Positions 30,060-39,338 of a DNA stretch of 64,000 nucleotides are shown one piece after another (position 1 is the first letter of the stretch; the number at the start of each line of letters is the position of its first letter). This DNA is from Melioribacteraceae bacterium. Its GTDB lineage: Bacteria > Bacteroidota > Ignavibacteria > Ignavibacteriales > Melioribacteraceae. The stretch is from NCBI GenBank assembly GCA_026417375.1, contig JAOADJ010000018.1:1-64000 (forward strand), in the 5' to 3' direction. The position numbers and the translations under genes were made by a program. Below the pieces are notes generated by a model. It was not told the origin of the DNA and made no database searches. It was given only the letters and a program-made list of their open reading frames with translations.

Positions 30060-31286
30060 CTATGCCTTCAACAGTTGGAGAATTCTTGTTTTATTATTCG
30101 CATAAGCTACAGCATTTTCTTTTGAAATTTTCTTTTCAGTATATAAACGTAACAAATCTTGTTCCATAGTTATCATGCCCTGTGGACCGCCTTGATTAAT
30201 CATCATGTAAATTTCACTTGTATTATTGTTCTTTATTGCCGCTTTAACACTTGGAGTAACAATTAAAACTTCTTTTGCTAATACTCTTTTACCATCTAAA
30301 CTTGGAACTAATTTTTGTGATACAACAGAAATTAAAACATCAGCTAATCTATTTCTTACACGTTCTTGTTCGTTAGGATTAACTTCCGCAATTATTCTAT
30401 CTATTGATTCAACTGCACTTGAAGTATGTAAAGTTGAAAAAACTTTATGTCCTGTATCAGTTACTTCGAGTGCGGCTAATATTGTTTCCGGATCTCTCAT
30501 TTCTCCGATTACAATTATATCTGGATCTTGTCTTAAAGATTGAACAACACCATCTTTAAATGAAAGCACATCACGCCCAACTTCACGATGTTTTATAATT
30601 GCCTTTCTTGAATGATGAACATATTCAATTGGAGATGCAATAATAACAATATGGCAGGGATCAAAATCGTTGTGATAATCAATTATTGCATCGAGAGTGG
30701 TTGATTTACCTGAGCCTGTAATTCCTGTTACTAACGACAATCCGAATTTAATATAATTATGGCTCATCGTTTTAACAGCAAATGGGTGGAATTCAAGAGA
30801 TTCAAGAGGACGAACAGTTGCTTGAATTGCTCTCATATTTAAAGTTAAAGAATCAAGGTCAAAATATGCATCGCAACGAAATCTAAGATTTTTATTTATT
30901 CTCTTATCCAAAAATGTATAACTGAAATCTAGGTTTCTATTTTCAAGTAAAAATGAAATTTGGTTTTTGTTTAAAAAAGAAATGATAAGCGTTGAAGCTT
31001 CATCAACAGTAAGTTGAGGCATATCAGCAGCTCTTTCTTTCTTACCAAAAATTCTAAACCAAATGTAATTTTGAGTTCCAAATCCACCAAGTTCAATATC
31101 CGAAGCTTGTTTATCAACCATAGTTTCTAAAACGTAATTCATAAATTGTAGCAATGTTAATCGCTGTTCATTTGTAATATCATAAATATGTTCAGCAATA
31201 TAGTTTACTTTTTCTGCCCCTAAAACTGTAGGAGGAATTTTGGAAACAAAATTTGCTAAAATTTGTTTTGCTTCATTAATCATCAA
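30060..31286 (-). CDS. pilT: PilT-like secretion/retraction ATPase
   Basis: GITGSGKSTTLDAIIDY Walker A, LRQDPDIIVIGEMRDPETI Walker B, TGHKVFSTLHTSSA His box. Confidence 0.92.
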   Translation of the reverse strand: MMINEAKQILANFVSKIPPTVLGAEKVNYIAEHIYDITNEQRLTLLQFMNYVLETMVDKQASDIELGGFGTQNYIWFRIFGKKERAADMPQLTVDEASTLIISFLNKNQISFLLENRNLDFSYTFLDKRINKNLRFRCDAYFDLDSLTLNMRAIQATVRPLESLEFHPFAVKTMSHNYIKFGLSLVTGITGSGKSTTLDAIIDYHNDFDPCHIVIIASPIEYVHHSRKAIIKHREVGRDVLSFKDGVVQSLRQDPDIIVIGEMRDPETILAALEVTDTGHKVFSTLHTSSAVESIDRIIAEVNPNEQERVRNRLADVLISVVSQKLVPSLDGKRVLAKEVLIVTPSVKAAIKNNNTSEIYMMINQGGPQGMITMEQDLLRLYTEKKISKENAVAYANNKTRILQLLKA

Positions 31287-31339
31287 TAAACCAAATTTTT
31301 GTAATTAATTTATCTAAATAAATTTTAAAAATGAATTTA

Positions 31340-33124
31340 TTAATCTTCCATTGTTGCGCCAATTACTTCCTGAATAGAAGTTAAACCAAGTTTAGCTTTT
31401 TCAAAACCGGATTCTCTCAAGCTTGCTGTTCCATCTTTTCTTGCCTGTTCACGAATTGCTTCTTCATCAACTTCTTCACCACTCCGAACTATTATTCTTC
31501 TAATGTCTTTTGTAAAATATAAAGCTTCGTGAATTGCCATTCTCCCTTTGTAACCTGTGTGATTACATCTATCACATCCAACTGCTTCATATAGTTCTGC
31601 ATTTACCCAATCCTTGTAATCTAAACCTGCAGTTGTAACATATTCTTCTACATTAGTTACTTTCTTTTTACAATCACATAGTTTTCTGATAAGGCGTTGT
31701 GCTACAATTATATTAATTGCATAAGCAATTAAAAATGGTTCAACACCCATTTTATACAAACGTGCGACAGCACTTGGTGCATCGTTTGTATGCAATGTTG
31801 AAAATGTTAAGTGACCTGTATTTGCAAGTTTAATAGCTGTTTCTGCGGTTTCTTTATCACGCATTTCACCAACAAGCACAATATCAGGATCGTGACGAAG
31901 TATAGCGCGAATTGCTTGTTCGAAATTCATTTTGTGACCGATTTTTAACTGGCGAGCACCTTCTATAACATATTCAACCGGGTCTTCAACAGTTAACACA
32001 TTTTTTGTGGGATCAATTACCTGATATAAAGCTGCAATTAATGTTGTTGATTTTCCACTTCCCGTTGGTCCGGTTAATATAATCATTCCTTGTGGTTGAT
32101 TAATTGCTTTAACAAATGCAGTTTGTGCATAACCTGTTAAACCAAGTTTACTTAAATCTTTTATAACTTTTCTATCATCAAGAATACGAATTACAATACT
32201 TTCAAATTTATTTTTTAATTCAGTTCCAACAGTTGGTAAAACCGAAACACGAAACCGAATTATATGTCCATCAATTTCTCTTTGAATAAAACCATCTTGA
32301 GCTTTTTCTCTTTCAAAACGATCTAATCCTTTAGAACGATCTTTAACAACAGCCATTACGGCTTCTGGTAAAGTGTTTTCCTGTACATGCCAAAGTTGAA
32401 GTTTTCCATCAAGACGAAAATGTATTTCAGTTTTGTTTCCTGATTTAGGAATAATATGAATATCACTCACACCTTTTCTTGTTCCTTCAACTAAAGCTGC
32501 TTCTACTAAATTTATTAAAGCACTTTTGTTTATTTCTGCATCCAGTTCTTCTTCATTTACACTTGCTTCTTCTTCAACTACATGAAATTCTTCTGCTGAT
32601 TCCTGAATCATTTTCAAGTATTCATTTTCAGCAGTTGTAATTAAAGCCATTATTTTTTCGTAATCTTTTTTTCTTAAGTAATTAACTTCATATTTTTTTG
32701 AATTGAGAGAAGAAGCAATTTTAGCAAGATATCTATCTGTAGGATCAACTGCAGCAAGAATTAATTTGTCTTTTACTTTATCATCAAATTTGTATGGAAT
32801 AACACGATGTTCGATCAACATTTTTTTAACATCCTCTCCCTGCTTACTCATCAGTTCTTTAATTTCTTTTAATCTTTCATCTGTTAAATCATCTGGATGA
32901 ATATTAAGTTCTTTAAATGCATAAAGAACGGCAACTTCTCTAAAAATTAAATCGTGATCAAATTTAAATTCATCAACTAAAATTTGAGCAAGATTTCTTT
33001 TAAGTTTAGTTTGGTCGGCATCTTTTATTTTTAAAGCTTGTTCTAAAATTTTAAGATCGATTATTCCTTTCTTCAAAAGTAAATAACCAATTTTGTCAAG
33101 CATTTCAAGTTGTGATTCTAACAT
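31340..33124 (-). CDS. pilB: PilB/GspE-family assembly ATPase
   Basis: GPTGSGKSTTLIAAL, VEDPVEYV, LRHDPDIVLVGEMRDKETAE, CNHTGYKGRMAIHEAL. Confidence 0.95.
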   Translation of the reverse strand: MLESQLEMLDKIGYLLLKKGIIDLKILEQALKIKDADQTKLKRNLAQILVDEFKFDHDLIFREVAVLYAFKELNIHPDDLTDERLKEIKELMSKQGEDVKKMLIEHRVIPYKFDDKVKDKLILAAVDPTDRYLAKIASSLNSKKYEVNYLRKKDYEKIMALITTAENEYLKMIQESAEEFHVVEEEASVNEEELDAEINKSALINLVEAALVEGTRKGVSDIHIIPKSGNKTEIHFRLDGKLQLWHVQENTLPEAVMAVVKDRSKGLDRFEREKAQDGFIQREIDGHIIRFRVSVLPTVGTELKNKFESIVIRILDDRKVIKDLSKLGLTGYAQTAFVKAINQPQGMIILTGPTGSGKSTTLIAALYQVIDPTKNVLTVEDPVEYVIEGARQLKIGHKMNFEQAIRAILRHDPDIVLVGEMRDKETAETAIKLANTGHLTFSTLHTNDAPSAVARLYKMGVEPFLIAYAINIIVAQRLIRKLCDCKKKVTNVEEYVTTAGLDYKDWVNAELYEAVGCDRCNHTGYKGRMAIHEALYFTKDIRRIIVRSGEEVDEEAIREQARKDGTASLRESGFEKAKLGLTSIQEVIGATMED

Positions 33125-33133
33125 AAAAACCTC

Positions 33134-34477
33134 TTATTGCATTACTGGTGGTTTAGGACTAATTGTTGCCGTTTCAGCAGAGACTAAAGTTAAACCAATC
33201 ATTACAATCATAATAACCATTGCAATAAAAACCTGAATTAATTCTATAATATTTTTTAACCGGTAAACAGTTTCACTTTCATAATAATTAGCAAGTTGAA
33301 GTGCCGTATTTTTAATTGTACCTGTTTCTTCTCCGGAATGAAAACGTGAGATAGCAGTTTCAGTAAAAACTCCACTTGCTTCAAAAGCTTCTGTTATGCC
33401 CGCACCACGTTTAATCATTAATGGAATTGCAACATCTTTAATTTGTCTTTCAAAATATTCATTTCCAGCAGCTTCTGCAGCAATTCTTATTGGTTCAATA
33501 CTTTCTGCAGAGCCACTATAAAGTGTATAAAATACACGACAAAAAACTTCAATCAATGTTTTATGAATGAGTGAACCCATAACAGGAATTTTCAGCATGT
33601 ATTTATCAACAAGATATTTACCTTTTTTTGTTTTAGCAAATTGCCACAAACCAATTGGTGGAATAATAAAAGCAAGAAAAACTAAAAGCATATTGTTCAT
33701 TAAAAAGTCACTAATAACTAATGTTGATGCGGTAAGTGGCGGAAGTTCAATTTTAAATTTAACAAATAATTTTGCTGTTTCAGGGAAAATATATCCGACA
33801 TAAAAAATCACTGCTAAGAACAAAACAAATAAAGTTACTAAAGGAGTAATAAGAGCACTTCTTAAATTCTTTCTAAACTCTTGTTGACGTTCGAGAAACT
33901 TAGCAGTAGCTTTATAAATTTCTGCCATGTTACCACTTTTAGAAGCAAGTCCAAGCATATATGCTGTAAATTTTCCAAACACAGATTGATAGCGTAAAAA
34001 TGTTGTTTCGCTATCTGCACCTTTTTTTAATTCTCCATTAATTTGCTTTAAAGTTTCTTTTAAAGTTTTGTTTTGTATATCGTTTATTAACAAAGTTAAT
34101 ATTTCAGAATATGGTAATTTTTGTTCGAGTAGTTCGGCACTAATTTTAACAAAGGAAACTATTTCTTGTTGTGGTGGTTTTAAATTAAAATCAAGTAATT
34201 TTCTGTTGATTGAAATAACTTCATAACCAAGTTTTCTAAGAGCATTAGCAACTTCTTCTTTATTAAAAGCTCTCTGTTCACCAATAATTGGTTTTTCTTT
34301 TCCTTTTTTAATTTTATAAAGAAAGGCAACTTTTTTTTCAATCTTCTGAATTTTTAATTGATTTTTTTCCGCAAGCTTTTGAATTTTCTTTTTAGCTTCA
34401 CTGAAAGATGGTTCGGTGAAAGTTCCGCTTAATATTTGACCATTTGATTTTTGAGCTGTAAATCTTACTTCGACCAT
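33134..34477 (-). CDS. pilC: PilC/GspF inner-membrane platform protein
   Basis: T2SSF-type repeats: LLEQKLPYSEILTLL, SKSGNMAEIYKATAKFLE, SGEETGTIKNTALQLANYYESE; TM segments. Confidence 0.92.
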   Translation of the reverse strand: MVEVRFTAQKSNGQILSGTFTEPSFSEAKKKIQKLAEKNQLKIQKIEKKVAFLYKIKKGKEKPIIGEQRAFNKEEVANALRKLGYEVISINRKLLDFNLKPPQQEIVSFVKISAELLEQKLPYSEILTLLINDIQNKTLKETLKQINGELKKGADSETTFLRYQSVFGKFTAYMLGLASKSGNMAEIYKATAKFLERQQEFRKNLRSALITPLVTLFVLFLAVIFYVGYIFPETAKLFVKFKIELPPLTASTLVISDFLMNNMLLVFLAFIIPPIGLWQFAKTKKGKYLVDKYMLKIPVMGSLIHKTLIEVFCRVFYTLYSGSAESIEPIRIAAEAAGNEYFERQIKDVAIPLMIKRGAGITEAFEASGVFTETAISRFHSGEETGTIKNTALQLANYYESETVYRLKNIIELIQVFIAMVIMIVMIGLTLVSAETATISPKPPVMQ

Positions 34478-34498
34478 GTTTGTTCCTGAAAATTCAAT

Positions 34499-34533
34499 AA
34501 AAAAAGCCGATAGTAAAAACTATCGGCTTTAAA
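34499..34533 (-). terminator. Intrinsic terminator between the pilin genes and pilC
   Basis: Perfect 9-bp stem GCCGATAGT-AAAA-ACTATCGGC (34506-34527); on the minus strand it is followed by seven Ts. Confidence 0.85.
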
Positions 34534-34555
34534 TTAATAAAAATTAAAGTAATAA

Positions 34556-34942
34556 TTAATTATTAATTGTAGTAGATGTAATTCTATCTGGCCCAACCAC
34601 CATTGTAACTCTTACGTTTGTTGTTCCATTATTTCCTTTTTCATTACCGGTTCCAACTAATGTAACAGATTGAGCTGCTACAGTTGCAGTATAAACACCA
34701 TTACCAGTAGTATCTAAAGCACCTGGAAGTGTCCATCCTGTGAATGTATTTCCACCACCACCAAGAGCAGTTGGTTTTCTATAATATTGTTGTGCTAATG
34801 ATGCTAAGTTTGTTAAGTCTGCAATAACTGCATCTCTATTAGCTTGAGAACTGCTTGCTGTAAATACGTTAATACCAACTACAACAGCGATACCAACAAT
34901 GATAACGCCAAGAACGATAAGTAATAATTGTTGTTGACCCAT
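34556..34942 (-). CDS. Pilin-like protein with MGQQQ N-terminus
   Basis: MGQQQLLLIVLGVIIVGIAVVVGINVF hydrophobic helix, LALGGGG-type motif KPTALGGGGNTFTGW; AGGAG RBS before ATG. Confidence 0.75.
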   Translation of the reverse strand: MGQQQLLLIVLGVIIVGIAVVVGINVFTASSSQANRDAVIADLTNLASLAQQYYRKPTALGGGGNTFTGWTLPGALDTTGNGVYTATVAAQSVTLVGTGNEKGNNGTTNVRVTMVVGPDRITSTTINN

Positions 34943-34994
34943 AATGTAACTCCTATTTTGTTATTGATGATTTGTTAATTTATCAGTTAAAGAA

Positions 34995-35375
34995 TTAATT
35001 AATGTTTACAGTTCTATAATAATTTGGATAAACAGAAATTTTAACTTTTAAGCTATCAACACCTGTTACAACTTCGTTACCCACTGCCAAGATTACGACA
35101 CTATCATCATACACTTGAGCAATGTAATGCCCGGCAGCAGTAACTTGCAATTCAGGTGCAATTGACCAACCTGTAAATTTTCTTCCACCGCCACCTAATG
35201 CTAATGGTTTCAAATAATAATTTTGTGCCATAGCAGCTAAATTTACCAGTTCATTTGTAATTATTGATCTTTTACTTTCAATTGCGTTTGATTTAAAAAG
35301 ATTTATTCCGACAAAAATTGCAACACCAACTATTAAAGTTCCTAAAAGAATTAATAAAAGTTGTTGTTGACCCAA
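34995..35375 (-). CDS. Pilin-like protein with MGQQQ N-terminus (tandem paralog)
   Basis: MGQQQLLLILLGTLIVGVAIFVGINLF, KPLALGGGGRKFTGW; TTG start preceded by GGAG. Confidence 0.75.
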   Translation of the reverse strand: MGQQQLLLILLGTLIVGVAIFVGINLFKSNAIESKRSIITNELVNLAAMAQNYYLKPLALGGGGRKFTGWSIAPELQVTAAGHYIAQVYDDSVVILAVGNEVVTGVDSLKVKISVYPNYYRTVNIN

Positions 35376-35524
35376 TTTTTTTCTCCAATTTTCTTATATG
35401 TAATTATTACAGAATAAATTAGTGATTGCTAAACTAAACAATTATTAAACCAGAAATATTTTCAAATTAATATTAAAAAAAATTCGATTTTAATATAATA
35501 AATGGGATTTATTAATCAAATGGA

Positions 35525-35555
35525 AAAATAGGCTGACTTAATTTCAGCCTATTTT
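35525..35555 (-). terminator. Intrinsic terminator downstream of aspS (palindromic, potentially bidirectional)
   Basis: AAAATAGGCTGA ... TCAGCCTATTTT. Confidence 0.75.
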
Positions 35556-35593
35556 GTAATTTTTACAGGTAAAATATATATGGAAGGAATTAA

Positions 35594-37360
35594 TTACCGA
35601 ACTTTAATGTGAAGTTCTTTTAATTGATGTTCATCTACATTTGATGGAGAATCATCCATTAAAGACATTCCACTTGAAGTTTTAGGAAAAGCAATTACAT
35701 CACGGATTGAATGTTTACCGGCAAATAACATTGCTAATCGGTCAAAACCAAATGCAATTCCACCGTGTGGCGGAGCACCATATTTGAAAGCACCCATTAA
35801 AAATCCAAACTTTTCGTTTGCTTCTTTTTCATCAATACCAAGAGTTTTAAACATTTTTGCTTGTAATTCTGAATTATGAATTCTAATACTTCCACCTGCT
35901 ATTTCATTTCCATTCATTACCAAATCATAAGCTCTTGCTCTTACTTTAGATGGATCGGTATCCATTAAAGGAATATCTTCAACTTTAGGAGAAGTAAACG
36001 GATGATGCATAGCATAAAAACGTTTTGTTTCATCATCCCACTCAAATAAAGGAAAATCTGTAACCCAAAGCAGTTTAGGATCGACATCTTCTTTAATTAA
36101 ATCCATTCTCTTAGCCATTTCTAATCTTAAGGAGCCCATTATAGAAAGAGTTTTATATTTATTTCCACTTAGAATAAAAATTAAATCTCCATTTTCTGCA
36201 TTAAGAGTTTTAATTATGTTTTGTTTTTCCTCATCAGTCAAAAATTTTGCTATTGGTGCATCTAATTCATTTTCTTTAACACGCATCCAAATTAAACCAC
36301 CAGCACCAAGTTTTTTAACAAAATCTGTTAGCACATCTAATTGATTTCTTGTATATTCTCCACAACCTTTTGCAAGCAAACCAGTTATAATTCCATTGTT
36401 TTCAATTGCTTCTTTAAATACTCTAAATTCTGTGTTTTGAAAAATATTGTTCAACGTTACCATTTCTAATTCAAAACGGAGATCTGGTTTATCGCTGCCA
36501 TATTTTTCCATTGCCTCATCATATGTAAGTCTTTTTAAAGGAGTTTCTAAATCTTTATTTAAAATTTCTTTGAAGAATACTTTCATTAATCCTTCTACAA
36601 TTTCAAAAACATCTTCTACATCAACAAAAGACATTTCAACATCTATCTGTGTAAATTCATATTGACGATCAGCTCTTAAATCTTCATCACGAAAACATTT
36701 TACAATTTGGAAATATCTATCTAGACCGGAAACCATTAAGATTTGTTTGTAAGTTTGTGGTGATTGTGGAAGCGCATAAAATTTTCCTTTATGTAATCTG
36801 CTTGGAACAAGAAAATCGCGAGCACCTTCCGGAGTGCTTTTCATTAATATAGGAGTTTCTACTTCAACAAAATTATTTTGGTCGAAATATTTTCTTGTTA
36901 ATAAATACATTTTATGACGAAGTAAAAGATTTTTTTGCATTTCAGATCTTCTTAGATCTAAATACCTGTATTTCAATCTCAAATCTTCATGAACATCAAT
37001 ATTATCTTCAATTGGAAAAGGTGTTGTTTCTGATGTATTTAGAATTATTAAACTATCAGCAACCACATCAATATTACCAGTTGGAATATTTGGATTTTCA
37101 GTTCCTTCGGGTCTTTTTCTTACTTTTCCTTCAACAGAAATTACAAATTCATTTCTAAGTTTTTTTGCCTGTTCATGTAAATTTTGATTATGAGAAGGTT
37201 CAAAAACAATTTGAGTCATTCCATATCTATCTCTCAGTTCAATAAAAATTACACCTCCAAGGTCTCTTCTTATTGCAACCCAACCATTTAATACAACATT
37301 TTCACCAATATTTATTTCACGTAATTCACCACATGTATGTGTTCTTTTCTTAAACTTCAT
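35594..37360 (-). CDS. aspS: Aspartyl-tRNA synthetase
   Basis: RTHTCGELRE, VNGWVAIRRDLGGVIFIELRDRYG, RYLDLRR, FRDEDLRADRQYEFTQIDVEMSF, GGIAFGFDRL. Confidence 0.97.
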   Translation of the reverse strand: MKFKKRTHTCGELREINIGENVVLNGWVAIRRDLGGVIFIELRDRYGMTQIVFEPSHNQNLHEQAKKLRNEFVISVEGKVRKRPEGTENPNIPTGNIDVVADSLIILNTSETTPFPIEDNIDVHEDLRLKYRYLDLRRSEMQKNLLLRHKMYLLTRKYFDQNNFVEVETPILMKSTPEGARDFLVPSRLHKGKFYALPQSPQTYKQILMVSGLDRYFQIVKCFRDEDLRADRQYEFTQIDVEMSFVDVEDVFEIVEGLMKVFFKEILNKDLETPLKRLTYDEAMEKYGSDKPDLRFELEMVTLNNIFQNTEFRVFKEAIENNGIITGLLAKGCGEYTRNQLDVLTDFVKKLGAGGLIWMRVKENELDAPIAKFLTDEEKQNIIKTLNAENGDLIFILSGNKYKTLSIMGSLRLEMAKRMDLIKEDVDPKLLWVTDFPLFEWDDETKRFYAMHHPFTSPKVEDIPLMDTDPSKVRARAYDLVMNGNEIAGGSIRIHNSELQAKMFKTLGIDEKEANEKFGFLMGAFKYGAPPHGGIAFGFDRLAMLFAGKHSIRDVIAFPKTSSGMSLMDDSPSNVDEHQLKELHIKVR

Positions 37361-37474
37361 AAGTAATAAAAACTCCTATTAAAATTTTAGGGGCAAAGAT
37401 AAACATTTATTAAAGGGACTTCAAACAGAGAATTGTATAAATTTGAGATGTAATGAATAATTATGCATTTCGAT

Positions 37475-38686
37475 TTACTTTGTCAATATCATTTTCCTTA
37501 CTGCAAAATAATTTCCAGCCTGAAGAGAATAAAAGTAAACACCACTTGATAATTTTTTTGTAAATCTTTCATCAAAATTTATTTCATAATAGTTTGGTTT
37601 TTGTATTCCATCTACAAGTTTAAATACTTCATTTCCAAGAGCATCATATACAATTAATCTTGTGTAAGTTTCTTGAGAAAGATTATATCTAATTTTTGTT
37701 GAATTATTAAATGGATTTGGATAATTAAAAGATAAATAAAAAGCGGTGGGAGTTGTTTTTATCTCTTCAACATCTTTTTCTGTTCCGGCATATTCTGAAA
37801 GAACTGAAATTGCAAGCTTTGTCATTTTTTCATAAAAGTCTTTATTTATTTTAGAAATGTCATCGCTTGTTTGATGATAATAAAAATTAAAGTCTTTAAA
37901 ACTTTCAATCAACATAGCCGCAGTAAATCCATTTCTCCAAAATGATGCATGATCGCTTGCAGTGCTACCCGGATAATTAGTAAATAATTTTATTCCTATT
38001 TCATAGTTTTTATTTGAATCGTGAAAAACCTGAGCAAGATGAATTGAATTAACAACATCCTGAACATGAACTTCTGCAGCATAATCATTATTTGAATCCC
38101 AACCAATCATATCCAAATTAATAACAGCTATTATACTATCTTTTCTCATACTTGCTTGTTGAGCATAATATGAACTTCCTAACAAACCTTGTTCCTCTAA
38201 ATCGAACAAAGCATAAATAATTGAATAGTTAAATTGATATTTAGATAAAATTCTTGCAGCTTCAAGCACAGCAATAGTTCCACTACCATTATCATCTGCC
38301 CCGGGTGCAAAATCACCGAAAGGCATACAGTCATAATGTGCACAAATAATTACATATTGATTTGGTTTTTTAATCCCTTTTTGTATTGCATAAATATTTT
38401 GTCCATCATTTAAAAAGTCTTGCTGATAAACTGGTAACCCTATTTTTTCAAATTTTCTTTTTAAATATTGAAGTGCATAAGTATTACCCAAACTATTTCT
38501 ATGCCTTGAAGTAATACGAATATTTCCACCACCAAAAGAAGTTTCTTTATCACCGGTTAGAATACTTAAATTATTCATCAAAGTATCAATGCTTACCTTT
38601 TTAATAATTTCATTAATTACTTCTTTCTTTTGTGAGAAGATTGTGGATGAGAATAAAATTATAATTAATAATATGGCTCTTTTCAT
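37475..38686 (-). CDS. M28-family metallopeptidase with T9SS-type C-terminal sorting domain
   Basis: VIICAHYDCMPFG, PGADDNGSGTIAVLEAAR, FDLEEQGLLGS; C-terminus YPNPFNNSTKIRYNL...SGVYFYSLQAGNYFAVRKMILTK. Confidence 0.92.
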   Translation of the reverse strand: MKRAILLIIILFSSTIFSQKKEVINEIIKKVSIDTLMNNLSILTGDKETSFGGGNIRITSRHRNSLGNTYALQYLKRKFEKIGLPVYQQDFLNDGQNIYAIQKGIKKPNQYVIICAHYDCMPFGDFAPGADDNGSGTIAVLEAARILSKYQFNYSIIYALFDLEEQGLLGSSYYAQQASMRKDSIIAVINLDMIGWDSNNDYAAEVHVQDVVNSIHLAQVFHDSNKNYEIGIKLFTNYPGSTASDHASFWRNGFTAAMLIESFKDFNFYYHQTSDDISKINKDFYEKMTKLAISVLSEYAGTEKDVEEIKTTPTAFYLSFNYPNPFNNSTKIRYNLSQETYTRLIVYDALGNEVFKLVDGIQKPNYYEINFDERFTKKLSSGVYFYSLQAGNYFAVRKMILTK

Positions 38687-38864
38687 TAGATAATTAAATT
38701 TTTCTTTCGATTATAAAATTAAAAATTTTTATTCTAAAAAGTCTTTTCAATAATACTTTTTAAATTTTTTAATAAGTCCACCAAAATATATTTGACTTTT
38801 TATTAAGCATTGCCTTAATTTGTAAGGTAAATAAACATCATTAACTAAATAATTAAGAGTTTTT

Positions 38865-39338
38865 ATGTTAGACGAAATCGATATTACAATCTTACGAACT
38901 TTGCAAGAAAATGGAAGAATAAAAAGAAATGAACTTGCTGAGTTAGTTGGTTTATCAGTTCCTTCATTAAGTGAAAGAATGAAGAAATTAGAAGAACACA
39001 AAATTATTAAGGGCTATCACGCAATATTAGATCGCAAAGCTTTTCATTACGATATAATGGCTTTTGTTTTAGTTGTTATGGAATCATCAAAAAATTATGA
39101 AAAATTTGTTGAGCAAGTAAGAAAAACACCTGAAATATTAGAATGTCATTCCATACTTGGTGAAGGTTCTCATTTATTAAAAGTGATAGCAAAGGAAACT
39201 AAAGATTTAGAAAATCTGCTTTCTAAAATTCAATCGTGGACAGGTGTTGTTAAAACGGTTACAAGTTTTGTGCTTTCAACGTTAAAGGAAACAACAAGTT
39301 TAAACATTCATTCAAAAAAGGAGACAAAACATGGCTAA
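38865..39338 (+). CDS. Lrp/AsnC family transcriptional regulator
   Basis: [45 protein letters not shown]. Confidence 0.93.
   Translation: MLDEIDITILRTLQENGRIKRNELAELVGLSVPSLSERMKKLEEHKIIKGYHAILDRKAFHYDIMAFVLVVMESSKNYEKFVEQVRKTPEILECHSILGEGSHLLKVIAKETKDLENLLSKIQSWTGVVKTVTSFVLSTLKETTSLNIHSKKETKHG

Noticed and set aside
38747-39001. 84-aa minus ORF overlapping the lrp start
   Set aside because: Overlaps the well-supported Lrp/AsnC gene and has no domain signal.
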